Shown: positions 55,657-64,000, counted from the first letter of the stretch. The stretch is 64,000 nucleotides of DNA from JAXLYE01 sp046351595 (GCA_046351595.1 JAXLYE010000004.1:682001-746000); one strand, 5' to 3'. Program-made: numbers and translations. Notes: a model not told the origin generated them from the sequence alone.

Positions 55657-57330
55657 ATGAGCGCCGCGCTGCCGCCGCACGATGTGGCCGCGCCGCCGCG
55701 GGTGGCGCGACCGCAGGTGCGGCTGCAGGCGCGCGGGCCGCTGCAGCCCGGCGCGCTGTACGTGCCGCGCGCCGTCGACCGCGCGCTGATCGCGGCGCTG
55801 GCGCGGGGCGAGTCCACGGTGGTGCTGGGACCCGCGGGCAGCGGCAAGACCAGCCTGCTCCTGCGCGCGCAGGCGGCGCTTGGGCAGCCGGGGCGCGGCG
55901 CCGACTCCGTGTCCGTGCCCTGGCGCTGCGTGGCGCTGGAGCTCGGCGCGCTCGGCGGCGCGACCGCGGCGGCCGTGCACCAGGAGCTGCTCAAGCAGAT
56001 TGCGCGCGCGCTCGGTGTGCCGCTCGCCGGCTTCCTGCAGCGCACCGAGGGTCTGCCGCCGCGCGAGCGCCTGCAGCGGCTGCTGTGCGACGAGGCGCCG
56101 GCGCCGCTGCTGCTGCTGCTGGACGATGTCGAGGCGCTGGCCGGCCTGCCGCTCGAGGCGCCCGGGGTCGCGGGCGAGGTGCTGGCCGGCCTGGTCGCGG
56201 CGCAAGCGGAGCGCCAGCCGCACCGCGCGCCGCTGTGCCTGGCCTGCTTCAGCGCCGGGCCCGTCGAGCGCTGGGCCGCGCCTGGCGCGCCGGTGCCCGA
56301 GCTCACCGCGCTGCCGACGCTGCGCCTGCTGGATCTGGAGCGCCGTGAGCTCGCGGCCTTCCTGCCAGCGCTGCAGACGCTGCTGCACGAGGCGCCCGAG
56401 CCCGGCGACCAGCCGCCGAGCGACGAGCGCGCCGCGATCTGGCTCGACGCGGTCTTCGACCTGACCTCAGGCCACCCGCAGCTCGTGCAGCGGCTGCTGC
56501 AGCAGCTGGTGGCGCGCGCGCCGGTGCAGCTCGCGACCGCGGACATCCCGGCCTTCGTCGAGCGCACCGCGCGCACGCTGTTCCTGGAGTCCGAGCTCGA
56601 GGAGGTCCCGGGCCTCTCGGCGGCGGCGGCGCGGGTGACGGCGAGCCCGAACGCGGCGGCGCTGCTGGCGCTGTACAAGCGGCTGCTCGCGGGTGCCGCG
56701 GTGCTGCCCGACTTCGGCGATGCGCTGCAGCGCGAGCTGTGGCTGTGCGGCCTGTGCGCCGAGGGCGCGGACACCGTCGGCACGCCGCGCCTGCGCCCGC
56801 GCTGCCGGCTGTTCGCGCAGCGCCTCGCGGAGGACTGGGTGCGCTCGCGCGAGGTCCGACACTGGCTGGCGGCGGCGGCGGCGGGGCAGCCCCTGCGCGG
56901 GGCGCAGCTCAAGACCGCGCTGGTCTTTGCGCGGCGCGAGGCCGCGGCGCTTCCGCCCGAGGAGGTGCAGGCGCTGCTCGCGGCGCTCGAGGCCGCGCTG
57001 CGCGAGGCCGAGAACAAGCACCAGTCGAGCGCCGCGGCGCTGCAGCGCGAGCTGCGCGACAAGCCGCCCGCGCCGCTCACCGCCCGCGACAGCGCGCGCC
57101 GGCCGCCGACGTCGATGTCGACGTCGTCGACGAGTACCTTGGGGCCGCTGCGGTCGCCGCGCGAGCTGGTGCTGGTCTGCGTGGCCGCGCTCGCGCTCGT
57201 GCTGGCGCTGCTGTTCGCGGGCCTGTGGCTCCACGCGCGGGCGCGGCGGGCCCAGGGCCTGCCGCCACCTGCCGCACCGTCCGTCGCCCCCACCTCCCCC
57301 ACTGCCTCAAGAGGAGCACCCCGTGGCTGA
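55657..57330 (+). CDS. membrane-anchored P-loop NTPase (AAA-like) at the head of a molybdenum hydroxylase operon
   Basis: 557 residues from ATG 55657 (AGGGGG site). Residues about 30-300 form an AAA-like NTPase: GPAGSGKTSLLLRAQ (Walker A) and PLLLLLDDVEAL (Walker B), followed by a helical lid with LTSGHPQLVQRLLQQL, as in STAND-type ATPases. The C-terminal part is helical. A single membrane helix lies at about 503-525, so the NTPase faces the cytoplasm. The stop overlaps the GTG of the Tat-exported FeS subunit gene by 8 bp. This coupling suggests a maturation or gating role for the hydroxylase. No such role is established, and CoxD-like AAA partners are only a loose analogy. Confidence 0.78.
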   Translation: MSAALPPHDVAAPPRVARPQVRLQARGPLQPGALYVPRAVDRALIAALARGESTVVLGPAGSGKTSLLLRAQAALGQPGRGADSVSVPWRCVALELGALGGATAAAVHQELLKQIARALGVPLAGFLQRTEGLPPRERLQRLLCDEAPAPLLLLLDDVEALAGLPLEAPGVAGEVLAGLVAAQAERQPHRAPLCLACFSAGPVERWAAPGAPVPELTALPTLRLLDLERRELAAFLPALQTLLHEAPEPGDQPPSDERAAIWLDAVFDLTSGHPQLVQRLLQQLVARAPVQLATADIPAFVERTARTLFLESELEEVPGLSAAAARVTASPNAAALLALYKRLLAGAAVLPDFGDALQRELWLCGLCAEGADTVGTPRLRPRCRLFAQRLAEDWVRSREVRHWLAAAAAGQPLRGAQLKTALVFARREAAALPPEEVQALLAALEAALREAENKHQSSAAALQRELRDKPPAPLTARDSARRPPTSMSTSSTSTLGPLRSPRELVLVCVAALALVLALLFAGLWLHARARRAQGLPPPAAPSVAPTSPTASRGAPRG

Positions 57331-58003
57331 GCCCGAAGCGCCCGGCGCCGTCCTGCAACCCGGTTGCAACAGCCCGCAGGCCCTGCCCGCGAGCCGCAGC
57401 GGCTGCACGCGGCGCACGTTCCTGACCGGGGCGGCCGCGAGCGGGTCGCTGCTGCTGGCGCCACCGGCCGACGCAGCGCCGGCTGCCGTCGACAGCGAGC
57501 CGATCCCGCGGCCCGGCGAGCTGCTGCTGCGGCTGCGCGTGAACGGCATAGAGCGCCGGCTGGCGCTGGATCCGCGCACCAGCCTGCTCGATGCACTGCG
57601 CGAGCACCTGCAACTGGTTGGCACCAAGAAGGGCTGCGATCGCGGCGAGTGCGGCGCCTGCACGGTCCTGGTCGACGGCCGCCGGCTGAACTCGTGCCTG
57701 ACGCTGGCGGTGATGCACGAGGGCGCCGCGGTGACGACCATCGAGGGGCTGTCGCGGCCCTCACCGGGTCCGGGCGGCGGGCTGCACCCGCTGCAGGCGG
57801 CGTTCCTTGCGTGCGACGCGCTGCAGTGCGGCTTCTGCACGCCCGGTCAGATCGTCTCGGCCGCGGGCCTGCTGGCCGAGCCGTGCGGCGCGAGCGACGA
57901 CGACGTGCGCGCCGCGATGTCCGGCAACCTGTGCCGCTGCGGCGCCTACCCCAACATCGTCGCCGCGGTGCAGTCGGTGCGGCGCGGCGCGGGCGCAGGC
58001 TAG
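57323..58003 (+). CDS. PaoA/YagT-like [2Fe-2S] subunit of a molybdenum hydroxylase
   Basis: 226 residues from a GTG with GAGGAG. It carries a Tat signal (TRRTFLTGAA), so the complex is exported folded. The first cluster uses CDRGECGACTVLVDGRRLNSC, given in parts CDRGECGAC and LNSC. The second uses CGFCTPGQI and CRCGAYPN. All eight cysteines are present. It passes electrons from the molybdenum site to the FAD subunit and onward to an acceptor. The gene starts inside the end of the NTPase gene and is followed after 24 bp by the FAD subunit. Confidence 0.93.
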   Translation: MAEPEAPGAVLQPGCNSPQALPASRSGCTRRTFLTGAAASGSLLLAPPADAAPAAVDSEPIPRPGELLLRLRVNGIERRLALDPRTSLLDALREHLQLVGTKKGCDRGECGACTVLVDGRRLNSCLTLAVMHEGAAVTTIEGLSRPSPGPGGGLHPLQAAFLACDALQCGFCTPGQIVSAAGLLAEPCGASDDDVRAAMSGNLCRCGAYPNIVAAVQSVRRGAGAG

Positions 58004-58027
58004 GCGCAGGTCGAGGAGAAGACCGAC

Positions 58028-59059
58028 ATGGAGACCTTCGAGTACATTCGCGCGCGCGACCTCGACCAGGCGCTCGCGCAGCTCGGAACCGCAAGCGCGC
58101 GGGCGCTGGCCGGCGGCACCGACCTCGTCGAGCGGATGCGGCTCGGGGTCGAGCGGCCGGCGCGCCTGGTCGACCTGAACGGACTGAACGGGCTGAACGG
58201 GCACGGCGGGCAGGGTCCGCTCGGTCGCATCGAGAGCACGGCCGCGGGCCTGCGCATCGGCGCGCTGGTGCGCAACAGCGACCTCGCCCAGAGCCCGCTC
58301 GTGCTGGCGCGCTTCCCGGTGCTGGCGCAGGCCCTGCTGGCGGGCGCCTCGCCGCAGATCCGCAACGTCGCCACCCTGGGCGGCAACCTGATGCAGCGGA
58401 CGCGCTGCCCGTACTTCCGCGATGCCGTGTCGCCCTGTAACAAGCGCGAGCCGGGCAGCGGCTGCGCGGCGCAGCACGACGGCGCGGATCAGCGCGGCCA
58501 CGCGATCCTCGGCACCAGCGACGCCTGCATCGCGGCGCACCCGTCGGATCTGTGCGTGGCGCTGCTGGCGCTGGATGCGACGGTGCAGGTGGTGGGGCCG
58601 GACCGCCGCGAGCGCACGCTGCCGCTGCTCGGCTTCCACCTGCTGCCCGGCCCCACGCCCGAGCGCGAGACCGTGCTCGCGCCCGGAGAGCTGGTGGTCG
58701 CGGTGACGCTGCCCGAGAGCGAGCGCGCGCGCCGCTCGCGCTATGTCAAGGTCGCGGATCGCGCGGCGCTCGACTTCGCGCTGGCCGCGGCCGCCGTCGC
58801 GATCGAGCTCGACGGCGAGGTGCTCCGCTCGGTGCGCATCGCGCTCGGGGGCGTGGGCACGCGGCCGTGGCGCGCGCTCGAGTCCGAGCACGAGCTCGCG
58901 GGCCAGCGGCCGACCCCGGAGCGGCTGCAGCGCGCGGCCACAGCGGCGGTGGCGACGGCGCGGGCGAGCGCGCAGCGCGCCTTCAAGATCGAGCTGGCGC
59001 AGCGCGTGCTGATCCGCGCGCTGCGGGAGGCGCTGCCCTCCGAAGGGAAGGCGTCGTGA
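58028..59059 (+). CDS. PaoB/YagS-like FAD and [4Fe-4S] subunit
   Basis: 343 residues. The CO-dehydrogenase flavoprotein-like fold has ALAGGTDLVERMR and RNVATLGGNLMQ (FAD binding). It also has the extra cysteines of the PaoB type (CPYFRD, PCNKREPGSGC, TSDACIAAHP) that bind a [4Fe-4S] cluster. A small LNG repeat (LNGLNGLNG) in a surface loop comes from a 9-bp DNA duplication. It has no signal of its own and would be carried out with the Tat-bearing small subunit. Its stop overlaps the next start (GTGA). Confidence 0.93.
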   Translation: METFEYIRARDLDQALAQLGTASARALAGGTDLVERMRLGVERPARLVDLNGLNGLNGHGGQGPLGRIESTAAGLRIGALVRNSDLAQSPLVLARFPVLAQALLAGASPQIRNVATLGGNLMQRTRCPYFRDAVSPCNKREPGSGCAAQHDGADQRGHAILGTSDACIAAHPSDLCVALLALDATVQVVGPDRRERTLPLLGFHLLPGPTPERETVLAPGELVVAVTLPESERARRSRYVKVADRAALDFALAAAAVAIELDGEVLRSVRIALGGVGTRPWRALESEHELAGQRPTPERLQRAATAAVATARASAQRAFKIELAQRVLIRALREALPSEGKAS

Positions 59060-61305
59060 GCGCCGGCGGCGAAGCCGGGGAGGCCGCGGAGGGAAGGTCC
59101 GCGCTCGGCAGCGTACCGCTGCGGCTCGAGGGCCGGCTCAAGGTCACGGGCACGGCGGCGTACGCGGCGGATCACGCGCTGCCCGGGATGCTGCACGCGG
59201 TGGCCGTCTGCAGCCGCGTCGCCCGCGGGCGCGTGCTCGCGATCGACGGCGCGGCGGCGCAGGCGCGGCCCGGCGTGCGCCTCGTGCTGACGCCCGCGAG
59301 CATGCCGCGGCTGCAGCGGCCCGACGGCGCGCTGGCGACCGGGCTGGGCGAGGCGCGGCTGCCGCTCAGCGACGATCAGGTGCGCTACGCCGGGCAGGTG
59401 CTGGCGGTGGTCGTCGCCGACACGCTCGAGCAGGCGGAGGCCGGGGCAGCGGCGGTCGCGAGCCGCACCCAGGCCGAGCCGCCGACGGGGACGCTGGCGC
59501 AGGCGATGGCCAGCGCGCAGGCGCCGCGCGCACCTCGAACCGACGGAGAGGTCTTGAGCGTGCGGCGCGGCGAGCCCGAGACCGCCTTCCACGACGCCGC
59601 GATCAAGCTCCGCCGCACCTACCGCACGCCGGTCGCGCTGCCGCAGCCGCTGGAGCCGCTGGTGACGATCGCGGCGTGGCAGCCCGACGGCGCGCTGTGG
59701 CTGTATGTGCCGGTGGAGTCCGCGGCCCGCACGCGCGACGTGGTGGCGCAGGTGCTGGGGCTCGGGCGCGAGCAGGTGCGCGTCTTCTCGCCGTTTGTCG
59801 GCGGCAGCTTCGGCAGCCGTGTCGCGGTGTGGCCGCACACGCTGCTGTGCGCGGTGGCGGCGCGGCAGCTCGGCCGGCCGGTGCGGCTCGCGGTCGGGCG
59901 CACCGAGCCATCGAGCGCCGGCGGCCACCGGCCCGAGACCACGCAGACGCTCTCGCTCGGCGCCAGCGCGGCGGGCGAGCTGCGCGCGATCCTGCACACG
60001 ACGCTGACCCACACCTCGCCGCTCGACGAGTATGTCGAGCCCGCGGGCAGCGTGTCCGGCTCGCTGTACCGCTGCGAGCACGTCGCGGTGGCGCACCAGC
60101 TCGTGCGGCTGGATCGGCCGGCTCCGGCGGCGCTGCCGGCCGCGGGCGAGGCGCCGGGGCTGTTCGCGCTGGAGAGCGCGCTCGACGAGCTGGCCGCGGA
60201 GCTCGGCCTGGATCCGCTGCGGCTGCGCCAGATCAACCATGCCGACGTCGATGCGACTGCGCGGCGGCCGTACGCGTCGAAGCGGCTGCGCGACTGCTAC
60301 CGCATCGGCGCCGAGCGCATCGGCTGGCAGGCGCGCAAGGCCGAGCCGCGCGCGCGCCGGAGCGGGCGCTGGCTGATCGGGCTGGGCATGGCGACGGCGA
60401 CGGCGCTGGGCCACGCGGCGGGCAGCGCGGTGCGCGTGCGCATCGGTCGCGCTACGGCCGCGGGCCCGCTGGTGCTGGTGCGGTGCGCGGCGTCCGAGTC
60501 GGGCGGCGGCGCGTACACGCTGCTGGCGCAGGCAGCGGCGGAGGCGCTCGGTGTGCCGGTCGCGCAGGTGACGGTGCAGCTCGGCGACTCGCAGCTCGAG
60601 CCGGCACCCGCGGCAGCCGCGACGGTGGCAGCTCCGGTGCTCGCGGCGGCGCGCGCGGCGGCGCGGCAGCTGGCGGTGCTGGCGATGCGCGATCCGCAGT
60701 CCCCGCTCTACCGCCGCGCGCTCGACGAGATCGAGGTCAAGGGCGGCCGCATCTACAAGCGCGATGAGCCCGGCCGCGGCGAGGCGTGGTCGGCGCAGCT
60801 CCTGCGCAGCCGCCTCGAGGCCGTCGAGGGACCGGGCGCGCCGGAGCCGGCGCCAGCGCCTGTGACCGATGAGGCGCACGGCGTGACCCGTTCGTTCGGC
60901 GCGCAGTTCTGCGAGATCCACGTCGACCCCGAGCTCGGGCGCGTGCGCGTGGCGCGGCACGTCGTGGTGCTGGACCTCGGGCGCGTGCCCAACCCGCAGC
61001 TCGCGCGCAGCCGGGCCACGGGCGGCGTGATCCTCGGCATCGGCATGGCGCTGACCGAGCAGGTCCGCTACGACGCGGCCACAGGTCGCGCCGTGGGCGA
61101 CGGCCGCTACCTCGTGCCGACCGCCGCTGACATCGGCGAGATCAGCGCGCACTTCCTCGACCCCGCGGATCCCGAAGCGGCGGCGCGCGGCGTCGACGAC
61201 CTGGCGGTGTGCGGCGTGGCCCCGGCGATCGCCAACGCGATCTACAACGCCACCGGGCGCCGCCTGCGTGAGCTGCCGCTGACGCCGGACAAGCTGCTCC
61301 TGTAG
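59056..61305 (+). CDS. PaoC-like molybdopterin-binding large subunit with non-canonical active site
   Basis: 749 residues from a GTG (MSAGGEAGEAAEG when initiated), family size about 730. The fold is clear: VTGTAAYAADH, GGSFGSRVAV, FALESALDELAAEL and the final ATGRRLRELPLTPDKLLL. Three signature sites differ from the family. RAPGEA is PAAGEA (R replaced by P361). The QDIGTG-type cofactor loop is SESGGG (480-485). The GE pair holding the catalytic Glu is DD (714-715). Either the enzyme is inactive or it uses another chemistry. The complex would act in the periplasm. No XdhC/PaoD chaperone gene follows. Confidence 0.85.
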   Translation: MSAGGEAGEAAEGRSALGSVPLRLEGRLKVTGTAAYAADHALPGMLHAVAVCSRVARGRVLAIDGAAAQARPGVRLVLTPASMPRLQRPDGALATGLGEARLPLSDDQVRYAGQVLAVVVADTLEQAEAGAAAVASRTQAEPPTGTLAQAMASAQAPRAPRTDGEVLSVRRGEPETAFHDAAIKLRRTYRTPVALPQPLEPLVTIAAWQPDGALWLYVPVESAARTRDVVAQVLGLGREQVRVFSPFVGGSFGSRVAVWPHTLLCAVAARQLGRPVRLAVGRTEPSSAGGHRPETTQTLSLGASAAGELRAILHTTLTHTSPLDEYVEPAGSVSGSLYRCEHVAVAHQLVRLDRPAPAALPAAGEAPGLFALESALDELAAELGLDPLRLRQINHADVDATARRPYASKRLRDCYRIGAERIGWQARKAEPRARRSGRWLIGLGMATATALGHAAGSAVRVRIGRATAAGPLVLVRCAASESGGGAYTLLAQAAAEALGVPVAQVTVQLGDSQLEPAPAAAATVAAPVLAAARAAARQLAVLAMRDPQSPLYRRALDEIEVKGGRIYKRDEPGRGEAWSAQLLRSRLEAVEGPGAPEPAPAPVTDEAHGVTRSFGAQFCEIHVDPELGRVRVARHVVVLDLGRVPNPQLARSRATGGVILGIGMALTEQVRYDAATGRAVGDGRYLVPTAADIGEISAHFLDPADPEAAARGVDDLAVCGVAPAIANAIYNATGRRLRELPLTPDKLLL

Positions 61306-61419
61306 GCAGGCGCGGCGCGGGCCCGCGGACACGTCCTGCCGCTCGCGGCGCGGAAGCTTTTTCCGGTGTCGTCGCCTGTGGCTACACTGCGGCCGCGCAC
61401 GCGCGCATCGACCCGAAAA

Positions 61420-61426
61420 AAAGGAG
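61420..61426 (+). promoter_or_regulatory. strong ribosome site of the protease gene
   Basis: AAGGAGG in an A-rich context 7 nt before the ATG at 61434; a TACACT -10 candidate lies at 61383-61388. Confidence 0.5.
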
Positions 61427-61433
61427 GCCGCTC

Positions 61434-62336
61434 ATGCCAGCTGTCCGTCGCTCCGCTCTCCGTGCACCTGCCGCCGCGCTCGTCGCGGCGCTGCTCCTCG
61501 GTCTCGCCGCTCCGGCGGCCGCGCTCCCGGTCGGCGGCGAGGACGATGTCCACGAGTCGCTGCGCGCCGCCCCGAGCTGGGCCGAGCTGGATGCCGCGGC
61601 CGTGGACTTTACCGCCATCGTCGCGCTGTCGAACTGCTCGGGCTCGCTGGTCCGCTTCACCACCTCGCGCACCGACGACAAGGCGCTGGTGCTGACCAAC
61701 GGTCACTGCCTCAGCGGCTTCGTCGACGCCAACGACGCCATCGTCAGCGAGCCCTCGACCCGCACCTTCTCGCTGCTGTCGTCGAGCGGCCGCTCGACGC
61801 TCGGCACGCTGCGCGCTTCCGAGATCGCCTACGCGACGATGACCGGCTCGGACTTCGCGATCTACCGCCTGACCCAGACGTACGCGCAGATCGCCGCGCG
61901 CTACGGCGTCGCGCCGCTGACCATCTCGGACCGCCACCCCGAGGCCGGCGCCCCGGTCCGCATCGTCTCGGGCTACTGGCGCCGCATCTACTCGTGCACG
62001 ATCGATCACTTCGCCTACCAGCTGAAGGAGGGCAGCTGGACCTTCAGCGACTCGATCCGCTTCAGCCAGCCGGGCTGCGAGACCATCGGCGGCACCTCGG
62101 GCTCGCCGATCATCCACGCCGACACGCGCGCCGTCATCGGCATCAACAACACCGGCAACCAGAGCGGCGCGCGCTGCACGCTGAACAACCCCTGCGAGGT
62201 CGACGAGCACGGCACCGTCACCGCGCAGAAGGGCGCCGCGTACGGCCAGGAGCTGTACCAGATCTACACCTGCCTCGACGCCAACAACGAGATCGACCTG
62301 AGCCGCGCCGGCTGCCGCCTGAACAAGCCGCTGTGA
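61434..62336 (+). CDS. secreted trypsin-like serine protease
   Basis: 300 residues. A signal of about 32 residues ends PAAALPVG. The chymotrypsin/V8-type triad is visible: His in LTNGHC, Asp in GSDFAIYRL and Ser in GGTSGSPII. Cys pairs (near CSGS/GHC and CTID/CETIGG) suggest disulfides. A short Cys-containing tail follows. No membrane anchor, so it should be secreted or periplasmic. Substrate specificity cannot be read. It stands alone after the hydroxylase operon. Confidence 0.92.
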   Translation: MPAVRRSALRAPAAALVAALLLGLAAPAAALPVGGEDDVHESLRAAPSWAELDAAAVDFTAIVALSNCSGSLVRFTTSRTDDKALVLTNGHCLSGFVDANDAIVSEPSTRTFSLLSSSGRSTLGTLRASEIAYATMTGSDFAIYRLTQTYAQIAARYGVAPLTISDRHPEAGAPVRIVSGYWRRIYSCTIDHFAYQLKEGSWTFSDSIRFSQPGCETIGGTSGSPIIHADTRAVIGINNTGNQSGARCTLNNPCEVDEHGTVTAQKGAAYGQELYQIYTCLDANNEIDLSRAGCRLNKPL

Positions 62337-62369
62337 TTCAGTAGCCCGCATCCGCTGCGATCCAGCCGC

Positions 62370-62411
62370 ACCGCAGACTGCATGCTTGTCGCAGAGCATG
62401 CAGCGTGCGGT
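62370..62411. terminator. extended hairpin downstream of the protease gene
   Basis: Stem ACCGCA/TGCGGT, a 2x2 internal loop, then CTGCATGCT/AGCATGCAG around an 8-nt loop (TGTCGCAG). No T-run follows, so it may act as a pause or processing site as well as a terminator. It sits 34 bp after the stop. Confidence 0.5.
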
Positions 62412-62473
62412 GCATGGGCCTTGATGCCGCATGACCGTGCGGCGCGGGCGGCCGGATGCGGTACGCTGGGTGC

Positions 62474-63205
62474 ATGGCCAGGGCGTTCCTCGCACAGACC
62501 TTCACCGACTCGCGCGGGCACACGCTGCCCTATCGACTGCTCGTGCCGCCGACGCTGGCGCCGCCGTCGTCGGCCCAGGGGCCGGCGCCGCGCGAGCCGG
62601 TGCCGCTGGTCCTTCTGCTGCACGGTGCGGGCGAGCGCGGCGACGACAACCAGGCGCAGCTCCGCAACGGCGCGGCCGAGCTCCTGGGGTCGGACGCGGC
62701 GGTGGCGCGCTTCCCGTGTGTCTTCGTGCTGCCGCAGTGCCCGGCCGGTCACCGCTGGGTCGAGGTCGACTGGGCGCAGCCGAGCCACGTCATGCCGCAG
62801 CAGCCGTCGGTGCCGCTGGGCGCGGTGCTGGAGCTCGTGCCGGCGCTCGCGGCCCGGTACCCGATCGACGGGCGGCGCGTGTACCTGATCGGCCTGTCGA
62901 TGGGCGGGTTCGGGGTCTATGACCTGCTGTGCCGCGCGCCCGAGCGCTTCGCGGCCGCGGTGGCGATCTGCGGCGGCGCCGACGAGTCGCGGATCCTCGC
63001 CGCGGCGGCGCTGCCTCTGTGGGCGTTCCACGGCGCGCGCGACGAGGTGGTGCGAGTCGAGCGCTCGCGCCGCATCGTGGCCGCGCTGCAGAAGGGCGGG
63101 GGCGCGCCGCGCTACACTGAGTACCCCGAGGTCGGCCACGACAGCTGGAGCCGCGCCTTCGCCGAGCCCGAGCTGCTGCCGTGGCTGTTCAGCCAGCGAC
63201 GGTAG
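62474..63205 (+). CDS. dienelactone hydrolase/esterase-like alpha/beta hydrolase
   Basis: 243 residues from an ATG only 6 nt after a TACGCT element (62462-62467), so probably leaderless. An earlier in-frame ATG (62456) lies upstream of the -10 and is rejected. Motifs: LLLHGAGERGDD (oxyanion), IGLSMGGFG (nucleophile Ser), FHGARDEVV (Asp) and GHDSW (His). This is the pattern of the LpqC/phospholipase-like esterase group. There is no signal peptide, so it is cytosolic, and the substrate is unknown. Confidence 0.85.
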   Translation: MARAFLAQTFTDSRGHTLPYRLLVPPTLAPPSSAQGPAPREPVPLVLLLHGAGERGDDNQAQLRNGAAELLGSDAAVARFPCVFVLPQCPAGHRWVEVDWAQPSHVMPQQPSVPLGAVLELVPALAARYPIDGRRVYLIGLSMGGFGVYDLLCRAPERFAAAVAICGGADESRILAAAALPLWAFHGARDEVVRVERSRRIVAALQKGGGAPRYTEYPEVGHDSWSRAFAEPELLPWLFSQRR

Positions 63206-63266
63206 AGCGGACGCGGGCGGCGGCGCGCGCCGCGGTCGGGGCGGGCCTCGATTAGACTAAAGTACG

Positions 63267-64000
63267 ATGGGCCGTCGCTCTGCTCGGACTGGCTGCGCCC
63301 GCGTCGCGGCCTGGGCGCTGGTGCTCGCGCTCGGCGCCGGGGCGGGCGCCGGCTGCCGACGGAGCGTGGCGCCGCCGACGCGCCCGGTGGACGCGGGCGC
63401 GGGCGCGGGCGCGGTGCCGGACGCAGCGCCGGCACCGATTGCCGCCGCGGCGATCGAGGCGCTGGTCACGCGCTGGCAGGCGGCGCAGAACAGCTCTGAC
63501 CGCGCCGCGTACGTGGCCCTGTACGCCGAGCCGTTCCTCGGCGTCCGGCGCTTCGGCCCCAAGGTGGTGTCGTACGACCATGCGGGCTGGATGAAGGACC
63601 GCGCGCGCATGTTCCGCAAGCCGCAGCACGTCGAGGTCACCGGCCTGGAGATCGCCGCCGCGACCGCGGAGCGCGCGACCGTGCGCTTCACGCAGGAGTG
63701 GAGCTCGGGCAGCTTCCGCGACACCGGCCTCAAGGAGCTGGTGCTGCGGCGGGGGCCGGACGGGCTGCGCATCGCCCGCGAGGAGATGCTGCGCTCGGTG
63801 GTGCTGCCGAGCGAGGCGCAGGGCCGCTTTTTGCATCTGGTCGAGGGCGACGTGGTGCTGGCCAAGGACGCGCCCGAGTCGTGGAGCCAGGGCGCGCCGC
63901 AGGAGAAGCCGCCGCGACCCGGCTGGCTGGCGGGCGGGGTGGTGGTGACGTACCGGCCGCTGCGCGCGGACAAGGTGCCGGCCAACCTGCTCGGCTGGCA
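63267..64000 (+). CDS. lipoprotein with NTF2-like domain, truncated by the window end
   Basis: The ATG at 63267 follows TAGACT (63253-63258) by 8 nt, again a leaderless arrangement. The reading frame runs open to the window edge (244 residues seen). A short signal ends LGAGAGAGC (lipobox), then a Pro/Ala/Gly linker. Residues about 65-190 resemble an NTF2-like (Cds6/SnoaL-type) domain: VTRWQAAQNSSDRAAYVALYAEPF and FTQEWSSGSFRDTGLKELVLRR. The continuing C-terminal part cannot be identified. Function unknown. Confidence 0.7.
   Translation, partial: MGRRSARTGCARVAAWALVLALGAGAGAGCRRSVAPPTRPVDAGAGAGAVPDAAPAPIAAAAIEALVTRWQAAQNSSDRAAYVALYAEPFLGVRRFGPKVVSYDHAGWMKDRARMFRKPQHVEVTGLEIAAATAERATVRFTQEWSSGSFRDTGLKELVLRRGPDGLRIAREEMLRSVVLPSEAQGRFLHLVEGDVVLAKDAPESWSQGAPQEKPPRPGWLAGGVVVTYRPLRADKVPANLLGW

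Overview
The window is a chromosomal segment of a very GC-rich bacterium. Several traits point to a predatory or soil-type member of the Myxococcota. There are many short-signal lipoproteins (ferritin-like, FG-GAP, Kelch-like, NHL-like and Spy-like), a eukaryote-type Ser/Thr kinase with a zinc ribbon, a cytosolic PAS-GAF histidine kinase without a regulator beside it, long HEAT and coiled-coil proteins, a dynamin-like GTPase and a non-primary sigma-70. Genus-level placement is not possible from sequence alone. I see no rRNA, tRNA, CRISPR array, insertion sequence, integrase or phage gene. About 50 protein genes are supported. Two are cut by the window edges.

Layout. 1-5.5 kb: a truncated unknown gene, a ferritin-like lipoprotein, a Tat-exported papain-fold protein and a large sensor kinase. 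5.5-12.2 kb: a Lys/Ala/Asp repeat protein ending in a terminator, a pectinacetylesterase-like lipoprotein, a non-coding array of degenerate 21-bp repeats, a DUF885 lipoprotein that has lost its metal site, a zinc-ribbon protein kinase and a disordered protein. 12.2-16.3 kb: a HEAT-repeat protein and an FG-GAP lipoprotein. 16.3-21.6 kb: dapE-dapC (succinylase lysine/meso-DAP pathway), a thiolase, a DRE-TIM acyltransferase and a 69-aa protein. 21.6-25.3 kb: a GHKL ATPase with an amino-acid permease, then glgC. 25.8-30.6 kb: secA and an ECF sigma/anti-sigma pair. 30.6-35.5 kb: a sugar aminotransferase/oxidoreductase pair, a small repeat protein and two lipoproteins. 35.5-41 kb: a dynamin-like GTPase translationally coupled to a tail-anchored coiled-coil protein, with a divergent Ala-rich protein. 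41-55.5 kb: mostly single genes, including an epimerase, a Spy-like lipoprotein, a cysteine desulfurase, proline iminopeptidase, PlsC, a Kelch-like lipoprotein, the DUF167-proC pair, an RpoD-like sigma and a PPP-type phosphatase. 55.6-61.3 kb: an NTPase gene overlapping a three-subunit PaoABC-like molybdenum hydroxylase operon. 61.4-64 kb: a trypsin-like protease, an alpha/beta hydrolase and a truncated lipoprotein gene.

The most unusual items are: (i) the molybdenum-hydroxylase operon, whose FeS and FAD subunits look intact while its large subunit departs from the family at three active-site signatures, and which is translationally coupled to a membrane-anchored P-loop NTPase; (ii) the dynamin-like protein with a proline-rich linker and a possible second, degenerate GTPase fold, coupled to a tail-anchored partner; (iii) the 21-bp degenerate repeat array at 7.8-8.2 kb; and (iv) a recurrent arrangement in which a -10 hexamer lies only 6-12 nt before the start codon, implying widespread leaderless transcription. 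Most start choices rest on these -10 elements or on visible Shine-Dalgarno sequences.
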